From Candidatus Methanoplasma sp. (GTDB taxonomy: Archaea; Thermoplasmatota; Thermoplasmata; Methanomassiliicoccales; Methanomethylophilaceae), in the NCBI GenBank assembly GCA_031261625.1, contig JAISJG010000006.1, positions 1 through 63,159 of the forward strand: a stretch of 63,159 bases of DNA, in the 5' to 3' direction. Shown here in pieces: positions 31,718 through 40,064 of this stretch; the stretch's first letter is position 1; every line of letters starts with the position of its first letter. Under the pieces are notes generated by a model. It saw only the letters and a program-made list of their open reading frames with translations, did not search any database and had not been told where the DNA came from. Made by a program: the position numbers and the translations under genes.

Positions 31718-32716
31718 TTGAAGGTCAGGACAGAAAGCGGCTATGATGACATAAGAGCGGTCTGGTTCAAAGACGGAAAGGTCGTGATGATCGATCAGAG
31801 GGACCTCCCGCACAAAGTAACGATAGTCGAATTCGATGACTATCTCGATGTTGCCGAGGCCATCCGCAACATGACCACACGCGGCGCACCTTCGATCGGT
31901 GCCACCGCCGCGTACGCCATATGCCTTGCTGCCATTTCCAACAAGGATCTGAAGAAAGCAGCAGCGGATGTTAAATCCGCCAGGCCCACGGCCAATGACC
32001 TGTTCTATGCCGTCGATCACATGATCGCGGAACTCGGAAAGGGAAAGGATCCCATTGAGGCTGCTGACGCATATGCTCAGATGATGGTCGATAAATGCAC
32101 CAAGATCGGTGAGTACGGAGCACCGCTGATCAGGGACGGAATGAAAGTCATGACCCACTGCAACGCGGGAGCGCTTGCAACGGTGGATGTGGGAACGGCA
32201 CTTGCTCCCATAAGGAAAGCCTGGGCGGACGGTAAGAAATTCTTCGTATACGCCTCGGAAACACGTCCGCGTCTGCAGGGAATGCAGCTTACGGCATGGG
32301 AACTCAATCAGGAAGGAATAGACCATGCCATAATCCCAGACGGTGCATCGGCGTACTATCTGGCACAAGGGGTCGGACTGGTGATCGTCGGAGCTGACAG
32401 GATAGCCGCGAACGGGGATTTCGCCAACAAGATCGGTACTTTCGACAAGGCCATAGCAGCGAATCATCTCGGTGTTCCGTTCTACGTTGCGGCACCGATC
32501 TCGACATTCGATTTCAATACAAGAACGGGAGACGACATCGTAATAGAACAGCGTTCCGAAACGGAAGTGACAGAAGTATACGGCCAGAGGATCGCTCCGG
32601 TCGGATCGCCCGCACTCAACCCCGCTTTCGATGTGACCCCGTACGGTCTGGTCACCGGATTCATTACGGAGAAAGGGATATTGTCTCCCAGAGATATATG
32701 GAAAGTGAGGGAATGA
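31718..32716 (+). CDS. mtnA: S-methyl-5-thioribose-1-phosphate isomerase family protein (MtnA)
   Basis: 332-aa member of the MtnA/aIF2B-related family that isomerises methylthioribose-1-phosphate (or 5-deoxyribose-1-phosphate) to the ribulose form. Motifs: RDLPHKVTIVEF, TTRGAPSIGATAAY, the catalytic Cys segment THCNAGALATVDVGTAL, and the catalytic Asp in IVGADRIAANGD. The start is TTG 31718, 7-8 nt after AAAGGAGAG; a TATA-like GTATATAATC lies near 31676-31685. Its end overlaps the start of a class II aldolase gene, the next enzyme of the DHAP-shunt type salvage. aIF2B paralogues are shorter in this segment, so MtnA is preferred. Confidence 0.92.
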   Translation: MKVRTESGYDDIRAVWFKDGKVVMIDQRDLPHKVTIVEFDDYLDVAEAIRNMTTRGAPSIGATAAYAICLAAISNKDLKKAAADVKSARPTANDLFYAVDHMIAELGKGKDPIEAADAYAQMMVDKCTKIGEYGAPLIRDGMKVMTHCNAGALATVDVGTALAPIRKAWADGKKFFVYASETRPRLQGMQLTAWELNQEGIDHAIIPDGASAYYLAQGVGLVIVGADRIAANGDFANKIGTFDKAIAANHLGVPFYVAAPISTFDFNTRTGDDIVIEQRSETEVTEVYGQRIAPVGSPALNPAFDVTPYGLVTGFITEKGILSPRDIWKVRE

Positions 32717-33318
32717 ACGAACTCTACGCACGCAGAAAACTCGCCGAGATATGCCATCTCCTGTACGAACGTAATCTGACGGTATCGGCAGGAGGGAACA
32801 TGAGCGTCAGGCTCGGGGATAATGAGTTCCTCATAACTCCCAGCGGAAGGAACAAAGGATTGCTTAATCCCGAGGACATGGTGAAGATCAACGGCAAAGG
32901 GAAAGCCCTGTCCGAAGGAAAACCTTCGATAGAGCATAAATTCCATCTTGCGATCTATGCCGATAATCCAGAGACGAACGCCGTCGTCCACTGCCACCCG
33001 CTGCACTGCACCGCACTCGCCGTGGCCGGAGAGAAGATCAAAAGTGCACTCACTCCTGAGGGGGTACTCCTTCTCGGAGATGTACCGTTGGTGGGTTACT
33101 ACACCCCCGGATCGAAAGAGCTCGTGAAAGCTGTCAAAGAGTATTCGACGTCGCGTGCGATACTGCTTGCGAAACACGGTGCCATAACCCAGGGAAGAAC
33201 ACTGGAAGAAGCGTACAACCGCATGGAAGAATTGGAATTCCAGGCTAAACTGCAACTGCTCGTCGGGGATTCGGAAGAACTCCCCGCAAAAGAAATAAAA
33301 AAGATACTGGGACAGTGA
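32713..33318 (+). CDS. Class II aldolase (fuculose-1-phosphate aldolase type)
   Basis: 201-aa zinc-dependent aldolase from the ATG at 32713, which overlaps the mtnA stop (an in-frame ATG at 32698 is the alternative). Motifs: NLTVSAGGNMSVRL for phosphate binding, TPSGRNKGLLNPEDMV, EHKFHLAIYADNPETNAVVH with the zinc ligands continuing in HCHPLHCTALAV, and LLAKHGAITQG for the last His. In methanogens the homologue cleaves 5-deoxyribulose- or methylthioribulose-1-phosphate to DHAP plus an aldehyde. The coupling to mtnA supports that role here rather than fucose metabolism. Confidence 0.9.
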   Translation: MNELYARRKLAEICHLLYERNLTVSAGGNMSVRLGDNEFLITPSGRNKGLLNPEDMVKINGKGKALSEGKPSIEHKFHLAIYADNPETNAVVHCHPLHCTALAVAGEKIKSALTPEGVLLLGDVPLVGYYTPGSKELVKAVKEYSTSRAILLAKHGAITQGRTLEEAYNRMEELEFQAKLQLLVGDSEELPAKEIKKILGQ

Positions 33319-33322
33319 ACCG

Positions 33323-34420
33323 ATGGCCGTACTTGTTACCAAATGGTTCGGTGTTTTCCTCGTCAACGAGAAGAACGGGTACATAATCGATAAATGGCTG
33401 ATGCCGTCCGATACCGACATTGTCGCTGCCAAACTCGCGGAGATACAGCGCGGTGCGATTCTCCCCGAAGAGAAGGAACTCGCATCCAAGGCGGATAAAC
33501 CGTCCGTCTCCGAGAGGAGACAGTCCGAACTGGGAAGACCGACACTATACGACTCGTCGTTCATCACTCCCGATAAGTTCGGATTCGACGGGGATGTGAT
33601 GCATGAGGTCATGCTGAAATTGGGGAAACTGAGGACTTCCGAACCTATAGCCAGAGACAAGAATCTTGTACAGGCCATAAGAAGCCTTGACGATCTTATC
33701 GAAACCGCGAATCTGCTCAACGAAAGACTGCACGAGTGGTACGGGATGCACTTCCCGGAACTCGCGGATATCGCCAAAGATGACAGATATTCTCTTTTAA
33801 TTGCAAAACACGGAGACCGCGACGGGATCATTGACGAATTGGATCTCGGGATCACATCCATAGGTGCCGATTTCGACGATGACGACATGAAAGCCGTCAC
33901 CAATCTTGCAGATACGCTGTGCCGCATATACGAGGACAAGAAAGAAACGGAATCGTACATCTCGGAGATAGTTTCCGTTTCCTGCCCCAACATGTGCGCC
34001 ATACTCGAAGGCCCGCTCGCCGCCAGACTCATATCCCTGGCCGGCGGATTGGAGAGACTGGCATCGCTTCCGTCATCCACCGTTCAGTTGCTGGGTGCGG
34101 AAAAAGCGATGTTCAGGCACCTGAGGTCCGGGAAGAACCCACCGAAACACGGTGTCCTCTATCAGCACCCCGATATACACAGGGCGCCGTATTGGCAGAG
34201 AGGCAACATAGCCAGAGCTTTGGCGGGAAAGGTACTTATCGCCGCCAAGATCGACGCATACAAAGGAGAATTCAAGGGAGATGTCCTGAAGGCCGAATAC
34301 GCCCTGAGAGTGAAAGATATCAAACGCAAATACCCCGATCCTCCTAAGAAAGCCGAGAAACCCAAAGGCCGTCCGAATAACAGAAACAACAGGAATAAAC
34401 AGGGTCGCCCGCGTAAATAA
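33323..34420 (+). CDS. C/D box sRNP core protein NOP5 (NOP56/58)
   Basis: 365-aa archaeal Nop5, scaffold of the 2'-O-methylation guide RNP, which holds fibrillarin and the C/D RNA with L7Ae. The Nop domain is clear: SVSCPNMCAILEGPLAARLI, LASLPSSTVQLLGAEKAMFR and PKHGVLYQHPDIHRAPYWQR. The C-terminal tail is Lys/Arg/Asn-rich (RPNNRNNRNKQGRPRK), as usual. In most archaea the fibrillarin gene is adjacent; here the next gene is aIF5A, so fibrillarin must be elsewhere. It lies 4 nt after the aldolase gene in the same direction. Confidence 0.95.
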   Translation: MAVLVTKWFGVFLVNEKNGYIIDKWLMPSDTDIVAAKLAEIQRGAILPEEKELASKADKPSVSERRQSELGRPTLYDSSFITPDKFGFDGDVMHEVMLKLGKLRTSEPIARDKNLVQAIRSLDDLIETANLLNERLHEWYGMHFPELADIAKDDRYSLLIAKHGDRDGIIDELDLGITSIGADFDDDDMKAVTNLADTLCRIYEDKKETESYISEIVSVSCPNMCAILEGPLAARLISLAGGLERLASLPSSTVQLLGAEKAMFRHLRSGKNPPKHGVLYQHPDIHRAPYWQRGNIARALAGKVLIAAKIDAYKGEFKGDVLKAEYALRVKDIKRKYPDPPKKAEKPKGRPNNRNNRNKQGRPRK

Positions 34421-34564
34421 GAGAAAATGTATTTATGTAGCTGTCCGTTAGGGAATTCCAGATATCATGCGGTCTATAACCAATCAGTCACAGTACGCCC
34501 AATCATTCAGAAGGGAGTATGACGACCGGCCGACCGCGTAATTAACAAAAGAAGGTAAGTGTCC
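34421..34564 (+). promoter_or_regulatory. Promoter and leader of the aIF5A-agmatinase operon
   Basis: A TATA-like GTATTTATGTAG lies near 34428-34439, which would give a leader of roughly 100 nt before the ATG at 34565; AGAAGGTAAG supplies the ribosome site. A 24-codon open frame (34467-34541) in this leader has no ribosome site and I do not count it as a gene. Confidence 0.45.
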
Positions 34565-34948
34565 ATGTGGGAAATGAGAGAGATCAGAGAGCTTAAAGTT
34601 GGAAGGTACGTGAACATCGACGAGTCGCCGTGCAAGATCATTTCGATCAGCACCTCGAAACCCGGAAAACACGGATCTGCAAAAGCGAACATCGAAGCAA
34701 CCGATATTTTCACCGGCTCGAAGAAATCCATAAACGCACCTGTGAGCACCAAGGTCCAGGTCCCTCAGATCGACAAGAGAAAAGGACAGGTCCTCAGCAT
34801 CAACGCAGCAAGCAACGAGGTCCAGATAATGGATCTCGAAACCTTCGAGACGTTCACCATGGGCATCAACGATGACCACGAGAGCGTCCTTGCCGAAGGC
34901 GGAGAGGTCATGTACCTCGTCGCCATGGGCAAAAACAAACTCATGTAA
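34565..34948 (+). CDS. Translation initiation factor aIF5A
   Basis: 127-aa archaeal IF5A (EF-P homologue) that relieves ribosome stalling, for instance at proline runs. The hypusination loop STSKPGKHGSAKA is perfect, with Lys in KPGKHG as the residue to be modified by deoxyhypusine synthase. The N-terminal SH3-like domain (LKVGRYVNIDESPCKI) and the C-terminal OB domain (VLSINAASNEVQIMDLETFE) are both present. Starts possible at GTG 34559, ATG 34565 or ATG 34574; 34565 best fits the family. The agmatinase gene starts 2 nt after its stop. Agmatinase makes putrescine, the route to the spermidine used in hypusination, so the pairing is functional. Confidence 0.95.
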   Translation: MWEMREIRELKVGRYVNIDESPCKIISISTSKPGKHGSAKANIEATDIFTGSKKSINAPVSTKVQVPQIDKRKGQVLSINAASNEVQIMDLETFETFTMGINDDHESVLAEGGEVMYLVAMGKNKLM

Positions 34949-34950
34949 GG

Positions 34951-35811
34951 GTGGTCCGCTTGCCTTACGGGATATCGTATGCCGGTGCGGAGTCCGATTA
35001 TGACGACTCCGATGCCGTGATCATAGGTATCCCGTACGACAGGACCGCCAGTTTCAAATCCGGGGCCAGGGAGGCCCCGGCCCACATCCGTCGGGCCTCG
35101 TATAATTTTGAAGAGATACATTTCGAGCACGGTCTCGACCTTCCCGAACTCAATGTCCACGATTACGGTGACTGCGGGGATTTCTTCCTTCCGCAGGATC
35201 TGTTCGATGATGTGAGGTTCGCGATCGAACCAGCAATCCGCGACAAGAAGTTCACGATCGCCATCGGCGGAGAACACACCATCAACATGCCCATAATACA
35301 GGCGTACGATGACATCTCACTCATAACGATCGACGCGCACCTGGATTCCCGCGATGAGTATCTGGGGACCCCGTACAGCCACGCGTGCGTCACAAGGCGT
35401 GCTTCCGAACACTTGGGAATAGAGAACGTGTTCGCATTGGGTGTTAGGGCCATTGCAAGAGAGGAATTGGAAAGGGACGATGTCGTTCCGCATATAACCT
35501 CTTTCGAGATCTTCGACAAAGGCATCGACTGGGCTGTGGAAAAAGCATTGGACAGCGTGAAGAACGAAAAGGTCTACATCTCCCTGGATATAGACGGGAT
35601 CGATCCCGCCTACGCCCCCGGCACCGGTACGCCTGAACCTTTCGGATTGAGGCCGATCGATGTTAAGAAGATCATCAATGCGGTGGGCGGACGTCTCATC
35701 GGTTTCGATGTGAACGAGGTATGTCCCCCGGCAGACCCTTCCGGTATAACATCTGTTCTTGCCGCAAGATTCATCAACGAATCACTTGCAGTATATGCAA
35801 AGAACCTGTGA
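34951..35811 (+). CDS. speB: Agmatinase (ureohydrolase)
   Basis: 286-aa Mn-dependent ureohydrolase that converts agmatine to putrescine and urea in polyamine synthesis. Metal-binding motifs: GGEHTINMP (His), ITIDAHLDSRDEY (D-x-H-x-D) and SLDIDGIDPAYAPGTGTPEP (D-x-D), all intact. YGISYAGAESDYDDSD at the N-terminus is typical of archaeal SpeB. It begins at GTG 34951, 2 nt after aIF5A. Arginase or guanidinobutyrase activity cannot be excluded from sequence, but archaeal synteny with aIF5A supports agmatine as substrate. Confidence 0.92.
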   Translation: MVRLPYGISYAGAESDYDDSDAVIIGIPYDRTASFKSGAREAPAHIRRASYNFEEIHFEHGLDLPELNVHDYGDCGDFFLPQDLFDDVRFAIEPAIRDKKFTIAIGGEHTINMPIIQAYDDISLITIDAHLDSRDEYLGTPYSHACVTRRASEHLGIENVFALGVRAIAREELERDDVVPHITSFEIFDKGIDWAVEKALDSVKNEKVYISLDIDGIDPAYAPGTGTPEPFGLRPIDVKKIINAVGGRLIGFDVNEVCPPADPSGITSVLAARFINESLAVYAKNL

Positions 35812-37173
35812 TCAGCGGATACCCGCGGACTGCAACGCTTCTTTCACGATAGCTTCGTACTTGTCCGCTCTTTCTTTTGCGATATCCGCATTCTTCGATT
35901 CGGAATATATCCTGAACGCGGGTTCGGTCCCGGAAGGTCTGGCAAGGACCCAACCGTCATCGAATATCAGTTTGAGACCGTCCGTACGGTCGATCTTCGC
36001 ATCTTTGCTGACATCCGCCAAATGATCCGATATCTTCTTTTTGAGATTGTTCGGGCATTCGATCTTCTTCTTTTCGGTGTGGTACACCGGAAGTGCGGAT
36101 ATCTGCTGATCCAAAGGTCCTATGGTAACGATGCACTCCAGCATCTTCGCCACTGTCATCGCACCGTCCCTGCAGAACTGCATCTCAGGAAAGATAAGTC
36201 CGCCGTTCTCCTCTCCTCCGAACACTGCTCCTGATTCAATCATCTTCCTTGCCACGACAGGAGAACCCACCGCGGTGTATTCCAGGGTCCCGCCCGAATT
36301 GATGGTGATCTCTTCAACAAGGGATGATGAACTCACAGGGGTGACTATCTTACCTTTCTTTTTAGAAAGGACATATTTCGTGATGAGCGTAAGGCTCTTG
36401 TCCCCGCTCACGAATTCTCCTTTACTTGATACAAAAACGCAGCGGTCGGCATCGCCGTCGTGCGCAATACCCAGATTCGAATTTGTTGACTTTGTGAGAT
36501 ACAGAAGGTCCCTGAGATTCTCCTCGGTCGGCTCGCTGGGATGTCCAGGGAATTCTCCTTGTTGATTGCCGTTGATCGTTATCGCTCTAACGTTGAGTTT
36601 CTTCAGGAGCAACGGTGACGTTTCGCATGCTGCGCCGTTGGCGCAGTCTAAACATGCGGTCAGATTCGCTTTGCGTATAGCGTCCGCATCGACACGCGAG
36701 ATGACGGCATCGATGTATGCCTCTCCGGCCCCGCTGACCTTCTCGGTCCCGCCGACCTTATCCCATGTGACGCCGGGGATCTCTTCTGCGTACAGTTCCT
36801 CGACAGCACCCTCTTCGGCGGGACTCGCCTCGGTACCGTCCGGGGATATGCACTTGATGCCGTTGAATTCCGGAGGATTGTGGGAAGCGGTTATCATAAC
36901 CCCTCCGGTGACGTCCGCGTGTGTCTTAATGTAATACTGAAGCGCCGGGGTCGGTACCATTCCCAGATCGAGAACGTTAGTACCGACGGACATCAGTCCT
37001 GCGGATACCGCCGTCCTTATCATATCTGCTGAAACTCTTGTATCGGTCGCCAGTGCGACAGTGCCTTTGAATACAGTGCCGATAGCCTTACCCAACTGAA
37101 GTGCCAGACTCGGATTCATATCCTCATTCACCACTCCGCGCACACCGTTTGTACCGAAAAGTTTCGCCGCCAA
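35812..37173 (-). CDS. Phosphoglucosamine/phosphohexomutase (GlmM type)
   Basis: 453-aa alpha-D-phosphohexomutase. Phosphoserine loop GVMITASHNPPEFN with Ser97, metal loop HDGDADRCVFV, sugar-binding GGEENGGLIFPE and phosphate-binding RPSGTEPAFRIYSE are all intact. It interconverts hexosamine (or hexose) 6- and 1-phosphates for nucleotide-sugar synthesis. The start is TTG 37173, set by a strong AGGAGGATC site 4 nt before it that overlaps the stop of the DUF47 gene; a longer in-frame ATG at 37230 lies inside that gene. Substrate specificity within the family is uncertain. It ends right after agmatinase in convergent orientation. Confidence 0.9.
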   Translation of the reverse strand: MAAKLFGTNGVRGVVNEDMNPSLALQLGKAIGTVFKGTVALATDTRVSADMIRTAVSAGLMSVGTNVLDLGMVPTPALQYYIKTHADVTGGVMITASHNPPEFNGIKCISPDGTEASPAEEGAVEELYAEEIPGVTWDKVGGTEKVSGAGEAYIDAVISRVDADAIRKANLTACLDCANGAACETSPLLLKKLNVRAITINGNQQGEFPGHPSEPTEENLRDLLYLTKSTNSNLGIAHDGDADRCVFVSSKGEFVSGDKSLTLITKYVLSKKKGKIVTPVSSSSLVEEITINSGGTLEYTAVGSPVVARKMIESGAVFGGEENGGLIFPEMQFCRDGAMTVAKMLECIVTIGPLDQQISALPVYHTEKKKIECPNNLKKKISDHLADVSKDAKIDRTDGLKLIFDDGWVLARPSGTEPAFRIYSESKNADIAKERADKYEAIVKEALQSAGIR

Positions 37174-37175
37174 AT

Positions 37176-37835
37176 TCAGATCCTCCTGGATGTGAGCAAT
37201 ATTGTAAGCGTATCCGCACACGCTTTGCATGTGTCCGCTGCCATTTCCAACGAAAGGATCAGTTCGCGCACGAGCATTACGGATTTAGGGTCCATGGATG
37301 AAAGGTGGACACGCTTTATCGCTTCGAAGTACAGAGTGTCTACTATCCTTTCCTGATCGTTGACGGCATCGATGTTCCTCACCGTCTCCGCACTGTCGGA
37401 ACTGAGGTTCTCTACGGCTTTGATGAGATGTTTGACCGCGGGGATGAGTTCGTCAGACATCTTCTTGATCTCAAGCCAGATGTTCTCCGGGACTTCTGAA
37501 TTGGTCTCTTTTATCAACTGGATGTGGAGGGAGGCTTCTTTCGACCAATTGGCGATGTGGTCCATCTTACGTACGAAATGGATGAGATCCTCTCTTTCCT
37601 GGACGCTCAGTTCCCCTCCGCTGACCTCGGCACAGAGCCTGTCCTCTATCCTGTCGGCCTCGCGCTCGCAGAGTATCAGACGATCGACCGCTTTCATAGC
37701 CGCCGCCTGGTCCCCTTTGGACATCTCCAGTATTGCGGTGTCGAGTTCCGTCACTGCGTCCAACACTGCCAGCCCGTGGCTTCTGGATCCAGTACGGACC
37801 GTGTCTTCCTTTCTCTTACCAAACCATCCCAACAT
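37176..37835 (-). CDS. DUF47 family (PhoU-like) protein
   Basis: 219-aa all-helical PhoU-like protein from the ATG at 37835 (MLGWFGKRKEDTV). DUF47 proteins accompany Pit-type or ABC phosphate uptake in many prokaryotes and modulate transport or metal-phosphate homeostasis. Features: LILCEREADRIEDRLCAEVS with the E-x-x-D metal motif, HFVRKMDHIANWSKEASLHI, and a second half-repeat VNDQERIVDTLYFEAIKRVH. It follows the ABC operon (last ATPase stop at 37843) and precedes glmM. Its presence hints that the ABC transporter upstream carries an oxyanion such as phosphate. Confidence 0.88.
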   Translation of the reverse strand: MLGWFGKRKEDTVRTGSRSHGLAVLDAVTELDTAILEMSKGDQAAAMKAVDRLILCEREADRIEDRLCAEVSGGELSVQEREDLIHFVRKMDHIANWSKEASLHIQLIKETNSEVPENIWLEIKKMSDELIPAVKHLIKAVENLSSDSAETVRNIDAVNDQERIVDTLYFEAIKRVHLSSMDPKSVMLVRELILSLEMAADTCKACADTLTILLTSRRI

Positions 37836-37842
37836 TCCCTTT

Positions 37843-38925
37843 TCACTCAAGTTCAATCGCCTCCTCTAATCCTTTTCCCGGTCTGGCAAACACCTTTGTG
37901 GCTTTTTTGTTGAAGACCAGATGCACTTTGTCACCTATTTTAGGTATCTCCTCGTTGGAAGAGATATTGTAGTCGACATAATCACTTGTCTCGGCCAGGG
38001 TTCTGACCCTCCAGTATGTTCCCATGAACACAATGCCGATGACCTCCGCTTTCAGTCCGTCGTTCGCTGTATAGACGTTCTCCGGACGCACGGATATCAC
38101 TACCGCATCCCCCGATTCGAATGTGGATCTGGATGCGCGGACCGCGGGTCCGCCTCTCAGGCGTACCACGGTCTTACCGGTTTTTGTTTTTCCTGTTACT
38201 ATTGCTTCCATCAGATTCGTCTCGCCGATGAAATATGCGGCGAATATCGATCCGGGGTTGCGGTAGATGTCCAGAGGAGTACCGATCTCCTCTATCCTTC
38301 CTGCCCTCATGAGTATGATCCTGTCGGAGACCGACATGGCCTCCTCCTGGTCGTGCGTCACATGCATCACGGTTATACCTAACTTCTTGACGAGCCTTCT
38401 GATATCATATCTCAGTTCCACTCTGACGCGTGCGTCGAGTGCGGATAACGGTTCATCCAGCATCAGCATCTTTGACCCGGAAGCCAACGCTCTGGCTATA
38501 GCGGCCTTCTGCTGTTCTCCGCCGGAGAGTTCTCCCGGGAACATACCCGCGCGGTCGAGCAACTTCACAAGTTCGAGATACTCCGCAGACGTTCCATCGA
38601 TGATGTCTTTCGGCATGTCCCTTACTCTGGGACTGTATCCGACATTCTCGGATATCGTCATGTTCGGGAACAATGCGATGTTCTGGAACACATATCCGAC
38701 ATCGCGGTCCTCGATCGGAACATCGGTAACGTCTTCGCCGTCAACGATAACCTTCCCCTCAGTGGGTCTGAGTATTCCAGATATCGCTTTGATGAGGGTT
38801 GTCTTCCCACATCCGGACGGGCCGAGGATCGTAACATATTCGCCTTTGGCTATGGAGATGCTGATATCCCTCACGGCGTAGAAATCGCCGAACTTCATCG
38901 ACATGTTCTCGAGTTTTATCTTCAT
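37843..38925 (-). CDS. ABC transporter ATPase with TOBE-like C-terminus (first of two)
   Basis: 360-aa ATPase of the CysA/ModC/PotA type. Walker A GPSGCGKTTL, Q-loop FQNIALFPNMTISEN, signature LSGGEQQKAAIARALASG, Walker B MLMLDEPLSALDARVR and H-loop HVTHDQEEAMSV are intact. About 110 C-terminal residues form a TOBE-like regulatory domain (ETNLMEAIVTGKTKTG). It overlaps the second ATPase gene by its ATG (TGATG), so both are made from one transcript with the double permease. Two related but distinct ATPases (this one and the next) probably form a heterodimer. Confidence 0.9.
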   Translation of the reverse strand: MKIKLENMSMKFGDFYAVRDISISIAKGEYVTILGPSGCGKTTLIKAISGILRPTEGKVIVDGEDVTDVPIEDRDVGYVFQNIALFPNMTISENVGYSPRVRDMPKDIIDGTSAEYLELVKLLDRAGMFPGELSGGEQQKAAIARALASGSKMLMLDEPLSALDARVRVELRYDIRRLVKKLGITVMHVTHDQEEAMSVSDRIILMRAGRIEEIGTPLDIYRNPGSIFAAYFIGETNLMEAIVTGKTKTGKTVVRLRGGPAVRASRSTFESGDAVVISVRPENVYTANDGLKAEVIGIVFMGTYWRVRTLAETSDYVDYNISSNEEIPKIGDKVHLVFNKKATKVFARPGKGLEEAIELE

Positions 38926-40064
38926 CAGTCAAGCCTCAGTTCCTCTTCGAGTCCGCCTGCCGGCACGTCGAACACGACCGCCATCTCGGGGACCCATCTT
39001 ACGGCGACCCTATCGCCTGTTTTGTAATCATCAAATTTCCTGTTGGGGAGTTTTGCGGATACGATTCCCAGATCCGTCGATGCCTCAATGGTGATCGTGG
39101 CACCTTCGTAAAGGATCCTTTCCACTATTCCGAAGAAATATCCTTCCGGCTGCTCCGGTTCCGGGTCTTCGTCGGTGGGTTCTTTGAACCTGTCAAAGCG
39201 GGTGGATCCGATTTTCACGGCAACCACGGCTTCCGTGCCGACGGGGAGCTCCGTTCTGCGGGTTTTTATCGTGATAGGTTCTTTGTCCTCTACATCTATC
39301 GAGATCCTCGAATTCGCTTCGTCTGTTTCCGTGACCTTACCGACGAAGACGTTCGATCTTCCCACGAAATTGGCAACAAACGGCGTAGCCGGATCCTGGA
39401 ACACCTCCATGGGCGTTCCCACCTGCACTATGCGGCCTTTCCGGATAATGGCTATGCGGTCGGCCATCTCCAGCGCTTCGTCCTGGTCGTGCGTGACATG
39501 TATGGATGTCAGTCCCATCTCCTTCACGAGTGATTTTAACTCTTTCCTGAGCTCGAGCCTCAAACGCGCGTCCAATGCCCTCAGAGGCTCGTCCAATAAC
39601 AATATCTCCGAGTCGGAGGCAAGGGCCCTGGCCAATGCGGTACGCTGCTGCTGTCCGCCGCTGAGCTCGCGGGGATAGGAGTGTACCTTGTTCCCCATGT
39701 GGACCATGTTGATCATACTCTTGACGATCTGTTTGGAATCGTCCTCCGGCCATTCCTTGATCTCCGGAGAGAACATCACATTCTCGTAGACCGTTTTCGA
39801 AGGGAATAAAGAATACACCTGGGACAGCATGGTGGCCTTGCGTGAACCGACCGACGTTCCGTTCATATCCTTTCCGTCGAAACGTATGCTTCCGCTGTCC
39901 GGTTCGGTCAATCCGCAGATCATTCTGAGACAGGTTGTTTTACCTGATCCGGTTGGTCCGAGGATGCAAAGATACTCTCCCTCCCTTACGGTAAGGGACA
40001 GACCGTCGGCCGCTCTGCATTTGCCGTAATCCTTAACGAGGCTGTCGAGAACGATCTCAGGCAT
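38925..40064 (-). CDS. ABC transporter ATPase with TOBE-like C-terminus (second of two)
   Basis: 379-aa ATPase: Walker A GPTGSGKTTC, Q-loop LSQVYSLFPSKTVYEN, signature LSGGQQQRTALARALASD, Walker B ILLLDEPLRALDARLR, H-loop HVTHDQDEALEM. The C-terminal ~140 residues are a TOBE-like domain (RSNVFVGKVTETDEANSRIS) longer than that of its partner. The ATG at 40064 overlaps the stop of the permease gene. Usually such importers use a homodimeric ATPase; a pair of different ATPases in one operon is less common and fits the two unequal halves of the fused permease. Confidence 0.9.
   Translation of the reverse strand: MPEIVLDSLVKDYGKCRAADGLSLTVREGEYLCILGPTGSGKTTCLRMICGLTEPDSGSIRFDGKDMNGTSVGSRKATMLSQVYSLFPSKTVYENVMFSPEIKEWPEDDSKQIVKSMINMVHMGNKVHSYPRELSGGQQQRTALARALASDSEILLLDEPLRALDARLRLELRKELKSLVKEMGLTSIHVTHDQDEALEMADRIAIIRKGRIVQVGTPMEVFQDPATPFVANFVGRSNVFVGKVTETDEANSRISIDVEDKEPITIKTRRTELPVGTEAVVAVKIGSTRFDRFKEPTDEDPEPEQPEGYFFGIVERILYEGATITIEASTDLGIVSAKLPNRKFDDYKTGDRVAVRWVPEMAVVFDVPAGGLEEELRLD

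Noticed and set aside
32482..34080. Minus-strand open frame of about 530 codons opposite mtnA, the aldolase and nop5
   Set aside because: Three well-recognised genes fill the plus strand; the minus frame has no family similarity and is a by-product of codon bias.
34467..34541. 24-codon frame in the aIF5A leader
   Set aside because: No ribosome site and no coupling to the next start codon; probably chance.
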